From: Pelecanus crispus
Taxonomy: Eukaryota > Chordata > Aves > Pelecaniformes > Pelecanidae
Direction: 5' to 3'
Length of the DNA: 64,000 nt
NCBI RefSeq assembly: GCF_030463565.1
Contig: NC_134645.1
Coordinates: forward strand, 193,501-257,500
Below, piece after piece: positions 44,978-57,789 of the stretch; within the stretch, counting starts at the first letter, position 1; each line of letters opens with the position of its first letter. The position numbers and the translations under genes are program-made. The notes beneath the pieces were generated by a model. That model did not search any database. It saw only the letters and a list, made by a program, of their open reading frames with translations, and was not told the DNA's origin.

Positions 44978-47900
44978 CTGGGAAAACAGGCAAAGAGAGG
45001 ATGTCAGCCAGGCTCCCACCAGCACGACTGCCACGCTAACAGCGTGTGCCAAAGTTAAGCCTGTCATTCTGCGTAAGCTGTCCCCATGTGTGCTAGAATA
45101 CGAAGAGGAGACCCAAGCCAGGAAACGCACTGGCTTTCTGCGGCTGCTCGAGGAACAGCCACTAGGGAGATGGGGGGGGGATGGCCAAATCTGAAGAGTA
45201 AAAGGTATAAGGTCATGGGCAGCAGATGACTTCCACGCAAAGTCGCAGACACGCTAAATCACACCGGTGGTGTCAAATGCACGGAAAGCGGAATCAAGTC
45301 CCAAGTATTTAAGGATGGCAGAATAGTTTCCCACAAGGTCAGCAGACTATCTGATCTCCTTTTCCCCCAGAAATCCCTCCCGTACGCACACCGCAGAGCC
45401 TCGGTAGCCGTCCCTGCAGGCTGAGCTGCCCCTTGGTCTGGCTGCGTGCTGCAGCCGGCGGCGGCTGAACCGCAGGCAGGCGCGGGGCAGCCTGCCACAG
45501 AGGAGGTTGCGAGTGTTGCTGCTGTCAGCGCAGTGGGAAGGGGCTCAGCTTTACCAGCAGGACCCTTCTGAGCCAGCGCTGACGCTCAGCAACGAGTGTC
45601 CCGATGGAGAATGGTCACAGGAGATCAACAGCCCTGTCGAGTCTCTGGGACGGGACGGGACCGCTCCCTTCCACCCACCCCGCGGTTCACATGTGTTTCT
45701 TGCATTAATTTTCCCCAACCTGGGACTCCTGCCTTCCTTGAGAGAGGAAAACAGCCTGAAACACTGAGCAAGAGCGCAAGGTATGCAATGGTCCGGTAGG
45801 CAGGGGAGCACACCGGACATAGTCCCCAGCTCCTGCCTAGCAATGTGGGTCCTCCCCATCCTTGTCCTACCACCACGTGCCTACGCCCGCCGCGAGTCCA
45901 GCTGCTGGCATCTCATACACTGGGTTCCCAGGAGTTTTAGACTGCGGGATGATGGGCTTGTCCTTGCTGAAAATGTCACCTTGACCCATGCTGACTCATT
46001 CGGGGAGGATAACTTGGGCAACAGAAGTTACACTGCAAACCAAGCGTCTGACAGCACAGATCCCCAGCACACTGCTGGCCTGAACCTCAGCAGAGCCACG
46101 GCTTCACACACCACACTGATGGGTACCACTACAGCTCTGTGTGCATTTGCACAGGTTTGGGGACAAATACTCAAGTTAATACTCCAGCAAAGCGTTAAGA
46201 ACAAGAAACAGACATTTATATGCAACAGAGGATAAAATGGGATCGCTGTGCAGTTCATTTCACTTGACACCTTCCAAAGCCAATGAAATGAGGAATTGCC
46301 ATTGTAGGCTGAACAAACCTGCAATTCAGATCTTAGAAGAGAAAAATACCAGTGAATAAGTTAGCCTTTAACTTCATTAACAGTATTCAAAAGGGCAGAT
46401 TAAAAGCAGCCATGTGGCGGTAACATCTTCAGCATGATTATATTTTTTGTAGCCCTAGGGAGTCTCCTCAGTAGAAGCTTCTCCTCAAATCTTTATTTCC
46501 CATTTCTGGAGTGCATTTCAATCACTGTTGGTCACATCCTTCACAGGTCTAAACCACAAGGAGACAGATGGAAGACGGCTAATTTACACTGATTTGGGTC
46601 TGGCCCCTGAATGTATAAATGAATTTTCTGACCACATCCTCCAGTCATGCTTGTGCATGAATTCAGTCAAACAAACAGTAACTTCATTTTCATTTCCATG
46701 TTATCGAAAAAAAGGGTCCTGTTTCAGGGTGCTAGCAAAACAGTTTCCCAGATTTCTCTGCATGTTAACTCTCACAATATTGGAATTTTCCAGAACTGCT
46801 AGCAATACAAATGCTGTAAAGAGATCCTGACCACTACACTTAAAAATCTCTGCAGCCTCTTAACACTATGGCTTTTTAAAGTGGATGTAATTTATGCCCA
46901 GTGTAAAGTCTCTTTACGCAACCACTGACATATAAGAAACTCCCATCTAAAATAAAAAAGCAGGCCTTTAAAGTCCTTGTGTCAGATTAGATTTATACCA
47001 GCTGACAATACATTTCAATGCCTGTAGGGATAAATGAATGGAGATGCTTTATGATGGAAATTTCCAAATGTAGAAACCTGGAGTTGGGTTCATAATTCTA
47101 TTCAGAGATCCTTAATTAAATTTCACATCTTATAGATAGTGTGCCCCTTCATTTTGATTGAGCAATTTTCGTAAGAGAGTTTATAAAATGATTTGACATT
47201 ATCCCACTCAGCTTTTACGATGCTGCTTAAGGTCCTATGCACTTTTCTCAGCATGGATGCTGGTGGGGATTTTATAGCTGTAAACTTAAGCTCTGCATAA
47301 TAAAAGTTACAACATTTCTGAAACAAATGACAAACCCCATACGAACAGGTTTGCTGGCAACTGTCGCTATTCTATCTAATAAACTCTCTCCTGGGTATAA
47401 GGGGTGTCACCATGCAGCACAGCATACCTGTGGAAGCAAGATGTCCCCATTACTGTGAGTCAAGCTAGTATCCTTCCTGTTCTTTGATATTCTACAGTCA
47501 TCTTGAAGGCAGTCTGCAATATTTTTCCAGGGAATTTTCCTCAGGCACCTGAATGAGCACTTAAAGATCCAGATATTTAAATGCAATTGTCTAGCAGGGA
47601 CCTAGTGCACAAAAGTCATAGACCAAGATCCCATGGGAATCACAAGGACTCTTGCATTGATTTCAGACTGGATTGAAGGGAATGTGCTCGGGCCTAGGAC
47701 TTGTACAGGCTGCTCGCATTTCACAGACATCCTAGTGGGTCTCTCTGATGCAGTAACTACGGGGCAATTAAATCTCAGCTCTCCTTAGGGCGTGAGTCAT
47801 TTAACTGAAGTCTTTGAGCCATTTGATTACCGGGAAGAACAATCTGATATAGGAAAACCATGCACATAAGGTAACCGTGCACGGAGGGTAAAAGGAGCTA

Positions 47901-50900
47901 ATTAGCACTGAGGGAAATGGCAGTACTTTCAGCCTGCTGACAAGAATTGTGTAGTCTAGTTATAACTGTCAAGACCTTGAATGCCTAAGTTGTGCCATAC
48001 AGTCTTGCAGCAACCAAGGACTCCACATAAATCTTAACGCGCTGGAAACCACTTAAATTACAGTTTAGCAGACTGAGGCAGAAAGGAAATCAGGGAAGCA
48101 ATCAGCTTGGGTAAAAACACGGATCAAATTTGAGTTTTAAATCAGCAATACTGTAACCCAGCAGAGAGCTGGTCCTTTGGGAGCTGAGCATAAGAAGGCA
48201 ACTGTAAAACCACCCATTGCCAGGTTAAACGTTTCCTCTGTTTGAAAGAAGTACCCAAAATTCAAACCCCAGACAAGTGACCATTAGCCCTCTTTTGACT
48301 ACTACACTGGGGACTGAATCTGGCATCCCCAGAGCTGAGAGGAAGAGCTCTTTAGGCCAGGCTTAAATGAGAGCAACCCCTGATGAGTCCGACACGGATG
48401 AGGATCCACAGTGCATGCTCACCTGCATGCTGCAGCATCATTCCTATCGGTAAAATGACCCTTATTAGATATTTGGGTTCTCATCGGTAAACTTTTGCCC
48501 TGAAAACTCTTATGTATAACATTTACCACCCAGAATACTTATTCCCCTTTTTGAAGGGCTGGAGAGCAGAGAAATCAAGACTTTAACAGTTCCAGTTTGA
48601 TTTCTGCAGTTCTTGCTTCCTGAAGCAGAGGCCCCATGCAGCACGCACAATCTCCTCCATCTAGCCCACACATGGAGATAAGTCACCAGGAACAAAATCA
48701 CTGAAAATCAGACAACGGCACCTGCTGCTCTTGACCCCTACATTAGCTCGGGGCACCCAAGGCCTCAGCGGCAACACAATCCATGCCCCATCCTAGGGCT
48801 TCACCATTTACCCTCCATAAAAGTGACCCTTCTCTCTTCTGCTCCTCCAAACTATTTCTCTCCCCTTAGCAGTGTGGAAGCTCTTCTCCCATCCAGAAGA
48901 GACCTGGCGACAGAGGCCATCCAGCTGGCTGTTTTAAAGCCTGCTACTCACCTGCTCTCCCCATGACGGTGATGGGCCCCAGAGGTGGAGCGTGTGATGC
49001 AGAACGTGGCTGCTGCTACCTTAGTAAGGTTGTTTGTGCTGCTGCCGCCATCAAAGGCAGCAAGGCAGTCCAGAAGTGTATGCACTGCTGGATATTTGTT
49101 CTGCTCGACTTTCCAGGGGAAGCATGTCGAACATTATCTAAGTACATCCACATTCTTCAGGGATCTTTTCACTCTGAATTGTTCCCGGGCTTTTCCTCCT
49201 CTCATGGCCTGTTCTTTGCTTGACATTCTTGGGCTGAATGATCAGCTACAAACACTGCCTGGAAACGCTAGGCTTTGGAAGCAATCCCCCTAATCTTGTT
49301 TCTCTGTTACCCTCTGGCACAGAAGGTCTAGATTTTCAGGTATTAAGAGCTAATAACTTAATTTGTTAATGTGAAGAGGCAGGAATGCTTGGGCGAGGGT
49401 GTCAAAAGATTAAAGACAATCCCCGTGGCAATTCGCCTTAAGACTCTACGGAGATCAGCAGAGACGCACCAACGGTGAATCCACCGCTCAGTGCCTCCCA
49501 GCTGGAAGCATCTCCTTCCTGGCTGATGTGCACATGGTGGTGTTGACTCCTCGTGCATAGTTTGGTTCATTGATGTTATATCTTGACAGAGAGATTGCCG
49601 TTCAGCAGAATGCGTTTTTGGGCAAAGATGAATGTTTTTCATGAGTTTTAAAGGGAAGTGGTAGAATGTCTCTAATTCATTAGACACGGCTTTAATACAA
49701 ACTTACCTCCCACAGCACTGCACCACAAGCAAACGTTCCTTAGTGACTGACCGTGGTCGCTATTTTGGGTAGGCCTTCCATCGCAGCTCTGGGGTCCAAG
49801 AGTGCTTCCAAATTAATCACCGGTCTGGAATTTTACTCCACAAAGTTTGAATGAGGCTGTACTGAGAGCCACAAAGCTCTTTTCTGGAGAAGCAGCTTTT
49901 TCTTTTAACGGTCAGCTACAGTCTGAAAGATGACTGTAAACTGAGACAGCCTTACCTGGCAATGCTGCAGGACAGGTTAAGAAAACAGGCAGCAAACACA
50001 AGCCCCTTTTCCCTGCTGCTGTCTTTCCCCCTCTCGAAGACGGGAAGCCAAGGGAATACATCCCGCTGCCAGGCTCGCCTAGGCTGGGGATGAGAGGAGC
50101 GGGCAGGCAACTGGGTGGCTGCTCCCTCAAGTTTTGATTCAGTACATTTAAATTCTCACTAAGGGCTTGTCAAAAAGCATCCAGAAGCAGAGAATCTGGG
50201 TCAGTCTTCATGCTGCCCCTCTTTGATGCGCAGAAGCAATTAGGGAAGCTCTTACACTACCCTAACATAGGCTGGGATCTGGTTTTTGAATGCTCGTCTG
50301 TGCTGCCTGACAAAACTCTTGCTCACTGTGATACCTTGCAGGCACCCTGAAACATCACAACCAGCCGGCAGCACGCTGTGTCAGCCTCTTCGATCAGCTG
50401 CAGCAAGACACGCAGCGGGAACCTCCTCGCATGCTACCCCCAGTTTGCAGGAGCTACCCTCAGAGACGACGGGTGGCTCTTAAAGCCTGGTGGGGTCCCC
50501 TCCAGAAGGTGGTGGTGTTCTGACATTACCGTTCAGGAAATCCTTGACACAACTCCAAATCAGCCCTGTGATAATATAACAGGATCTCATGTCAGAGTAA
50601 GATAAATGACTAACTGTTGGCCAATGTTACAGTAAGTAGTGAACTCAGGTGGAGATCGGGGACAGATCTTCAGGGAAATCAGCCTGGCAGTAGTTTGTAG
50701 TTAATACCCATCTTACGCATTTGGAATGATACAAAAATAAAAAGGGCTCTACCTCAGGTACCAGCTCTCACCCATCTCCTGAAGACGATGGGAAGATGAA
50801 ATCCAGCAGCACTGTACTTCCTCGTGGTTTGCAGAATTCAGTACCCAGCAAAGCCCTGGTTTTTACTTTGCAGCAACCAAACCCAAGCACTGCTGCAACC

Positions 50901-53900
50901 CACCGAAGAGAGACAAGTCACAGCAGGGCCTATCAGCTGAAGTATCTGAGCCACAGCTAAAGAGAACTAGGAAGGGAGAAGCTTCAGGGTGCATAAATAT
51001 TTTGCTGTTCACCCACCCAGACGCAACACATGCATAGTTCCAGAATGCGGCAGCGATGCCGCTTAGTATTGCGTGGATCCCAGTCCCTCTGTGCAAACAT
51101 GAACCCCAGTAAGAACCAAATGGGCGTTCATTTAAAGAGAGCCTGCTGCGCTCCCACAGCCTACCATCACTCCAGTGGGTCCAGAGTTTCAGGAAGAGAA
51201 TTACCTACAGTCCACTGTGAAATCTTCACTTATCGATGGGTTTCATCGTCATTAACTGCATTGGTAATAATAGCGACATTAGTTGAGGTTTAATTTTACT
51301 TGCTCTGCATGAATATAAATGGCAGATGTCTTAGCAATAAACAGCATTACCGGATCTTAATGACCTTATGCAAATCCAACCAATCATCCTGAAGTCACAG
51401 CTGCTCAGCCAAGCCAAGCAGAAAATTAAAATATCTTCCATGAAACGACCGAGACATTTTCTCGACCAGGTACTCAGGAGAGAGGGAAATTACTTGATTG
51501 GACACAGCAAAACCTGCCTACAAGGATGGATCCTTGTATGCCAGACATTTATGTTAAAGATAGAACTGTGCTTCATTTGCAAAATTAAAGTCATAGGCAG
51601 TTTGTCATCTGTGTCAGTGCTGGGTAGAAATAAGAAGAAAATCTACTTCACCATGCTCAGGTATAATTTAATAGGTTCCACCGCCTTTTATTTGGTTAAA
51701 CACAGTCTAAGGTTCGCTCAAATCTGAAAAGTCATAGCAGTTAAGGAGATATGTATGTGAATGAGACAGAAATACAGGGATTCTTACAGTTCCTACAAAT
51801 GGCGGCACTTAAAAATCACGGAGCTTTTTCAGGATACAAACAAACCTCTGGGGCAGTTCCTTGAAGCCCTTACATCGTTTCAAAGACCGGCACCAATTAG
51901 CCAGGGCTGCCGTCCGCCGCAGAGATGGCGCCCAACCTCCCTCACCAGATAAGCCACGAAGCTTCCTCTGGTGCAAGCAGAGGACCACGACACGCCATGG
52001 CTCACCCCTGGTCCCGGTCCTTGGGCCCTGCGTGCACCAGCGTGTGAATATCTGTGCAGTTAATGAGTTGCTCCCACGTGTCGGGCGATGGCAGGCAAGC
52101 CTCTGAGCCTTTGGGAATTGGTCCAGGAGCTCGGGGTCAGCTCACGCTTCCAGGGACAACTTGCGAGTGGGCTGCGAGCCACATGAATCACTGGGCTGGT
52201 GGCCACAGCAGACTGCTCTGGATAGCCCACACCTTGAGGGACCCTCTCCTGTCCCATGAGCAATGCACCGAGCTGAAACACCCCTCCTAAGACAGCAGCT
52301 CAAACCAGAGAAGTTAAAAAGACCCCTCAGATTTTGTGCTGCTCCAGCATCTGTCAATCTGTACAGAAAAGCAAGAAAAGCCAAATTCTTGCTGCCTGTC
52401 CTGACAGCAGCCTGGGAAATCCTGACTTCTGAGAAGTCGAATATCCCTGACTGCCTTTGGTGAATCTGTCAAGGGCCTCACTCTCCAGGACAGCCCTGAC
52501 AGGGACTGATCTCTCAGGGCTTCTCAATTTCCCTTGACAAGGCACAGGCTCCGCCTTTTAGCTTTGCCATTTATTATTTTAAGAACTCCTTGCTCAGCCC
52601 AGGTAATTACAAGGATCCTGCCACCTGCCTGTTCATCCTCGCTGGTCGTGATATCAATGAAGCATCATATATTAATGTGAGGGAGTGACACTGCCTTATT
52701 TGTATTCATCTCTATATTAAATTACGCTGTAGATCCATCTACGACTTTCAGCAAGAAGCCACTGCAGAGCCTCCGCACGTTTCCTGGGAGACATACCCAC
52801 ATACGTTATACTAAAGAAGAGAGCTAGCCTGGAGGGTGAGGTGTTCACCAGGCATTGAAGCAACGTGGTCCTTGTTCTGTCTCCAGCCCTATAGCCTGAG
52901 CTCGGGTGAGTTAATTAAGCACCCTCCCTTCCCTGCACAGGAAATAAAAGAATTTTTTTTACCCAGCAGCGGCACTGGAGAATAAATGCATCTGGACCCT
53001 TCAGAAATGGGGGACCCACAAATGTCACAGATACACACTTACTGAGCTGTCGCACCACGTTCGTTTCTCACTCATACCCACCTTGTTCACATGCAACTCT
53101 GTTTTGACAGATTTTCTGTTTCGCTCTTTTTTGCCCTAGCTTACCAGCATCCACCTGTTTTGTTTGCTGCTGCAAACCATTCATTAGCCTGCCCAGAAGT
53201 ACTTGGAGGCCTCATTTTCACCAGCATCATTCCCACAGCAAAACACGGGGTTGTGCCTGAGCTGAGAGGCGTGGGCTAGAAATCCCGTATCCAGGACTTG
53301 GTACGGTTTAGAGGGCGGTGAGTTCCCGGTGGCACTTTGACCCACTCTGTAATTCAGACACAGAATCAGCCAAGCAGGATCTCAGAAGCTGCCCATCAGT
53401 CCTGAAGCATCGGAGGCTCCCAGCCCTCACCAGTGGGACGCTTTTCCTGGCGTCTCAAGTGCATCTTCCTGGCTGCAGCCTTCATCCACCTCTGAAGCCT
53501 GCCATGTGACTTATGGCCACATCCTTCCACACCACTGGCCTTTTGGGATACTCTTCCAACGCATTTCGCACCTTCTCTGGGGTCATTTCACCTCAACCAA
53601 ATCTCCTTCACCTGCTCAGTAAAATGTCCCACGAACCAGGCTCACAATCCTTCCTTCTCACTGAAGACGACAAATCCTGCCAGAAAAGATGGCAGGGTTT
53701 CTGCCGGCTCCAGCGGCAGCCCCTCGGGGATGCAGGCAGGGTGCAGGCAGGTACTCCCTGTAGCAAGGCAGCCCGCAGCACCTGGCAGTGTTTGGCTGCC
53801 AGGAAAAACAGCAAAGGGAGAGCTAAAGGTGATGTCTGTGATTCAGAGGCTGCAGACCTTGTGCTGTTGGAAAGGTCATGACCAAACAGAAGGTAGGAAA

Positions 53901-54980
53901 TAGCAACTGCGTGTTTAATATTCTGCACACACTTTGTCGCTCGCTCGCTGTTAAGTGTATCAGGTCTATAGCAATTGTAATGAAGATATGAGGCAGGAAG
54001 GAATTTCTTAAGATAATTACTGCCATCTTCCAGCAGTGTTTACAAAGAGAGGAACTGCCTGACCACCAGGATCTGCAAGTTAATTTTCACAAAACTTCCC
54101 TTGTTTTAGGCACTATTACATCCTACCTGCAAGGAGCAAATCAGTCAGTCAAAAGCTAATAATCATCAGCTGCAAATCAAATACAGCAGAGATCACAGGG
54201 TATGCTTTTCCCCCTTGCTGCTCCTCCAGCGATCATCTGCCAGACTCAGACACGACCCTGCGAGTCAATCACGCTTATTCCCACATCACGGTCCCTGGAG
54301 GGAACAGAAACGCCGGTGAGAGCAGGGTCCTCTGGACGTTTTGCGAGGAGCTGGGGTCGAGAGGCATGAGACACAGCAGCAAAGGGAAAGCTCTCTGCCC
54401 TGACTGGAGCAGCCTCCTGCTCCAGCTGAGACAGCCCCATGGTGCAGGTGAAGGATAGGCGATGCTGGCTGCCAAACCGCCGGGCAAATGCACGAGGGAC
54501 TATCTCATGACAGCACAGCAGGAGCCCCTGATCCCATGTCCTCTCCTAGCATGCTGAACCACTCTGCAACAGCTCAAATTTTAGACAGATTCCTGCATGG
54601 AAAGCCGCTGCTGCTTGTGCAGCCTTCCTGGGAAGCCAGCAGGCAGTCAACATCAGCCAAAGGCTCCTGTGCTGGGACTAACAGCGCAGCAGGATGTCCT
54701 GGACTGAATGCTAGGGAGCAGACGGAGACGCTCCCTTCTACACCCCACGGCGATGTCTCCCTGCTGTCGACATGCTGGGGTCACAGCTGTCCCAACATCC
54801 CAGGACACTACGAGCATCCAGCTGAGTCCCCTGACCACAATCTTTACTGAGTACCTCCCGGCAAAGACACCAGAGTCCCGCAATGTAGCATTTGGGCTCG
54901 CTCGGGGCTTTGGCCAATACTACACACCCCTCCCAACGGAACTTCAGTGAAACATAAAATATGAACACGGGTCAGGCCAG

Positions 54981-54999
54981 AAAAAAAAAAAAAAAAAAA
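54981..54999. repeat. A19 homopolymer
   Basis: Uninterrupted A run; no retroposed gene was recognised next to it. Confidence 0.9.
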
Positions 55000-56323
55000 T
55001 CCAGGCCTTAAAATACATGTCCCTCTAAGCCAGTAACTGCCAAGCACCTCTGATCTAATGGACTCACTGGGAGGAAAGCTTCCTTCCAATTACCAGCCCC
55101 CTAATTTTACCACTGGTTAGCCATTCTCTGCAGAGTTCAACTGTCACTCCGGCTCCCGGTTCGTACATTGCGGACCAGCTCAATTTATTCTCATTATTTC
55201 CCCGAGAATATTTGCTTTTTTAAGCAGCTCTTGATATTTTCATTACTGCGGCAGCAATCCGTCTCTGTGACATTCTCAGAATGGAAACAGCGGACACTCT
55301 CCAAACCTCAGAACAAAGCCAAAAATATTTCCTTGCTCAATTGGTACTCATAATCGTCCATGAGTTATTCAGATCAGCGTGTCTTTTTAGCTCAGATTCC
55401 CGCAGAGCCAAGGCAGCAGGACCCCAAAAGACCTGCATTTGCAGACAACTCCTGGACCACAGGCAATTCTGTGCAGGATTCACAGCAGAATTCAAGGACA
55501 GCTGTAGACATGGTACAGAAAGGCACGCACAGGGCAAACATCTCCCAGTCTCCTCAGACTGGCCAGTCCTTGTCAAGCATAAAACCAGATTTTCCGATTT
55601 CCCTTGCTTTTACACTACAAAGGATATAAGAAAAAGTCCTACCAAAGGTAAGTCCACAGTATGTATGTGAATTTGGACAGAGGAAAACTTGGCCTCAAAC
55701 GGTGATGGTATTTAGTGGCGATTAGGAACTAGACTTGTTCTGATGCTGATAGGAATCCATTTTCAACTCTTCTAATTGCCTCCCCTACTTGTATCCTACT
55801 GTTGAATGGAACTCTGTGAAGAAGGTTTTGAAATGCTAACATAAAAAACAATCACAGCAACTTCTACGATGGCCAGACCAGTCCTGGATCATTCCCCATC
55901 CGGACAGCAATCCTGGCACCCGATCCGCCCATTACATCGGTCCCCATCACATCTTCCTGAAGCAAAAGACAGTCTTCTATCAATACCATCATGCTGTCCC
56001 TGGGCCTGAGAGGAGCTTCCTAGAAAGACCTCACCGATGGCAAACCCTTCCTGTGCCCCCACAGCCCATAAATCACTCATTACGTGTTAAGCAGCTGGCT
56101 TGCTGCATCCACGTTGCTGCTCCATCACGGTTTCCTTGTACCTTCCCGTCTGCCCGCTCAGTCCCTCCTGTCGTCTCCCGTCACACACTCTGATCACCAC
56201 CTTTCAGGCTCAAGAGCCATGTTCCGGCTCTGTATTTGCACAACGCACAGTACCGTGGAGTTTTAATCCACGACTGAGACTACTAGGTGCTATCGCAACA
56301 GCAACAAGGACCTTACGAGGGGG

Positions 56324-56338
56324 AAAAAAAAAAAAAAA
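56324..56338. repeat. A15 homopolymer
   Basis: Uninterrupted A run. Confidence 0.88.
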
Positions 56339-57772
56339 TCATCAGTAAGTCCAATCTCACTGACCTCATTGTGCAGTTTCTGGTTCGACTTAGATGCAGA
56401 TGCCAGGCCCTGACACCACGAAGTCTAGGCTTGTGTACCTCACCGGACAGAAATGATGCAAGCAGCCCGGCTTCGAGCGAAGCATTTATTAGCCACTTTG
56501 CTAAACTGGTGCCCAGTGCCGGAATACTGATTTCATGCATGCTCCCGTCCTAATTCTGGGAAATAAAGCTACTTTGGGAATGACAAAATGCTTGCAGAGC
56601 TCGTCAGACCTCTCTAAAAGGAGACCAAAAGGGTTATGGCGTAACAGGTACCTCTGACAGAGCTTATTCACCACGTGCAGGTTGATGCTACGTAGCAGCA
56701 TCATGGAGACAAGGCATGACGCTCACATAAAACAGGACAAAGTCACCTTCAGTGTTTTCTGGTTGACAAACAGACTGCATGGTTAACACAAACCACGTCT
56801 GCTCACACAACGGCTACAAATGTGCTATAAATCTACAAGTCCCTGATTCCCAAGATAACACCACTTGTATTAAAGGGCGAGCTGGAAAGGAATCTAACTT
56901 GCTTCATCACTCAGAGTTGCTCTGCTGTCTGCCAGCGCCAAGCATCCCAGCAGGAAAACCCCAGGGAAAAGGAGCACCTTGTTGCGTTTACGGTGGGCGA
57001 ACATCCTCCCCGACTGCTCTGATAAAACGCAAAGAAGGATGAGAAGCCCGTTCAGCTGCCTGCCCAGACAGCAGCAGGGAAGGGAGCCGAGGCATCAGGT
57101 AACTCCTGCTGCTGGCCCAGCGGCCGGGAGCACGCTCTTCATTCCGGGGGCGCGCAAGGACTTTACTAGGGCATGCAGAAAGGCTGCAGCCTCTCAACTT
57201 TGAGGACGCTTGGGTGGCATCTCTGTATTAACTGATGCCCCTCTGCCCTGAAACTCCATCGACACCTTTCTGCCCTGTCTGCAGTCTAAGCTGCTGACTG
57301 ATCGCCCAACTCTCTGTAGGGCAGCGGGAACGACACCACCATCCTCCCTCCGCTCTTCCGATACTTGGGCTCTCACGTACGCACGGCCACGCCAGCAGCA
57401 GTGTGTTCCCATCAGGACCACAGCTCTGACTTCTGGGACAAATTCTGTCTTCAGTGGCAGTCTCAGTGCTGGATCCTTGTCTGGCTTATTACTCTGTCCC
57501 TTGCTTGCTTTCAAGTCTGCAACAGACTTCTATCAGTGAAAGTGCAGGCCCACAGTCACTAGAAAACATTGCCAGCACAAAAAAACATTGTGTCCCGGAC
57601 TACCAGAGCAGTGTGCAGTCCCAACAGTTGGCACCAAGCTCTCCTTAAACTACTTCTCCACAATTCTGCATGTTTTCCACTGATGGTCACAGAGCAACGA
57701 AGAAAAAAAAGACAGCATTCCAACTCTCCCCTCCCAAAACTCCTCCACAATCCAGGAGAAGAAGAAGGGGGG

Positions 57773-57789
57773 AAAAAAAAAAAAAAAAA
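57773..57789. repeat. A17 homopolymer after a GAA-rich stretch
   Basis: Preceded by gagaagaagaagggggg, then an uninterrupted A run. Confidence 0.88.

Noticed and set aside
48945..49000. Good donor-like sequence (CAG/GTGAGT) on the minus strand, considered as an upstream SLC24A3 exon
   Set aside because: The encoded peptide does not resemble NCKX3, and no matching acceptor with a conserved segment was found.
52054..55089. Several 60-120-residue frames on both strands
   Set aside because: Short, mutually overlapping, without family resemblance; expected by chance in intronic DNA of this composition.
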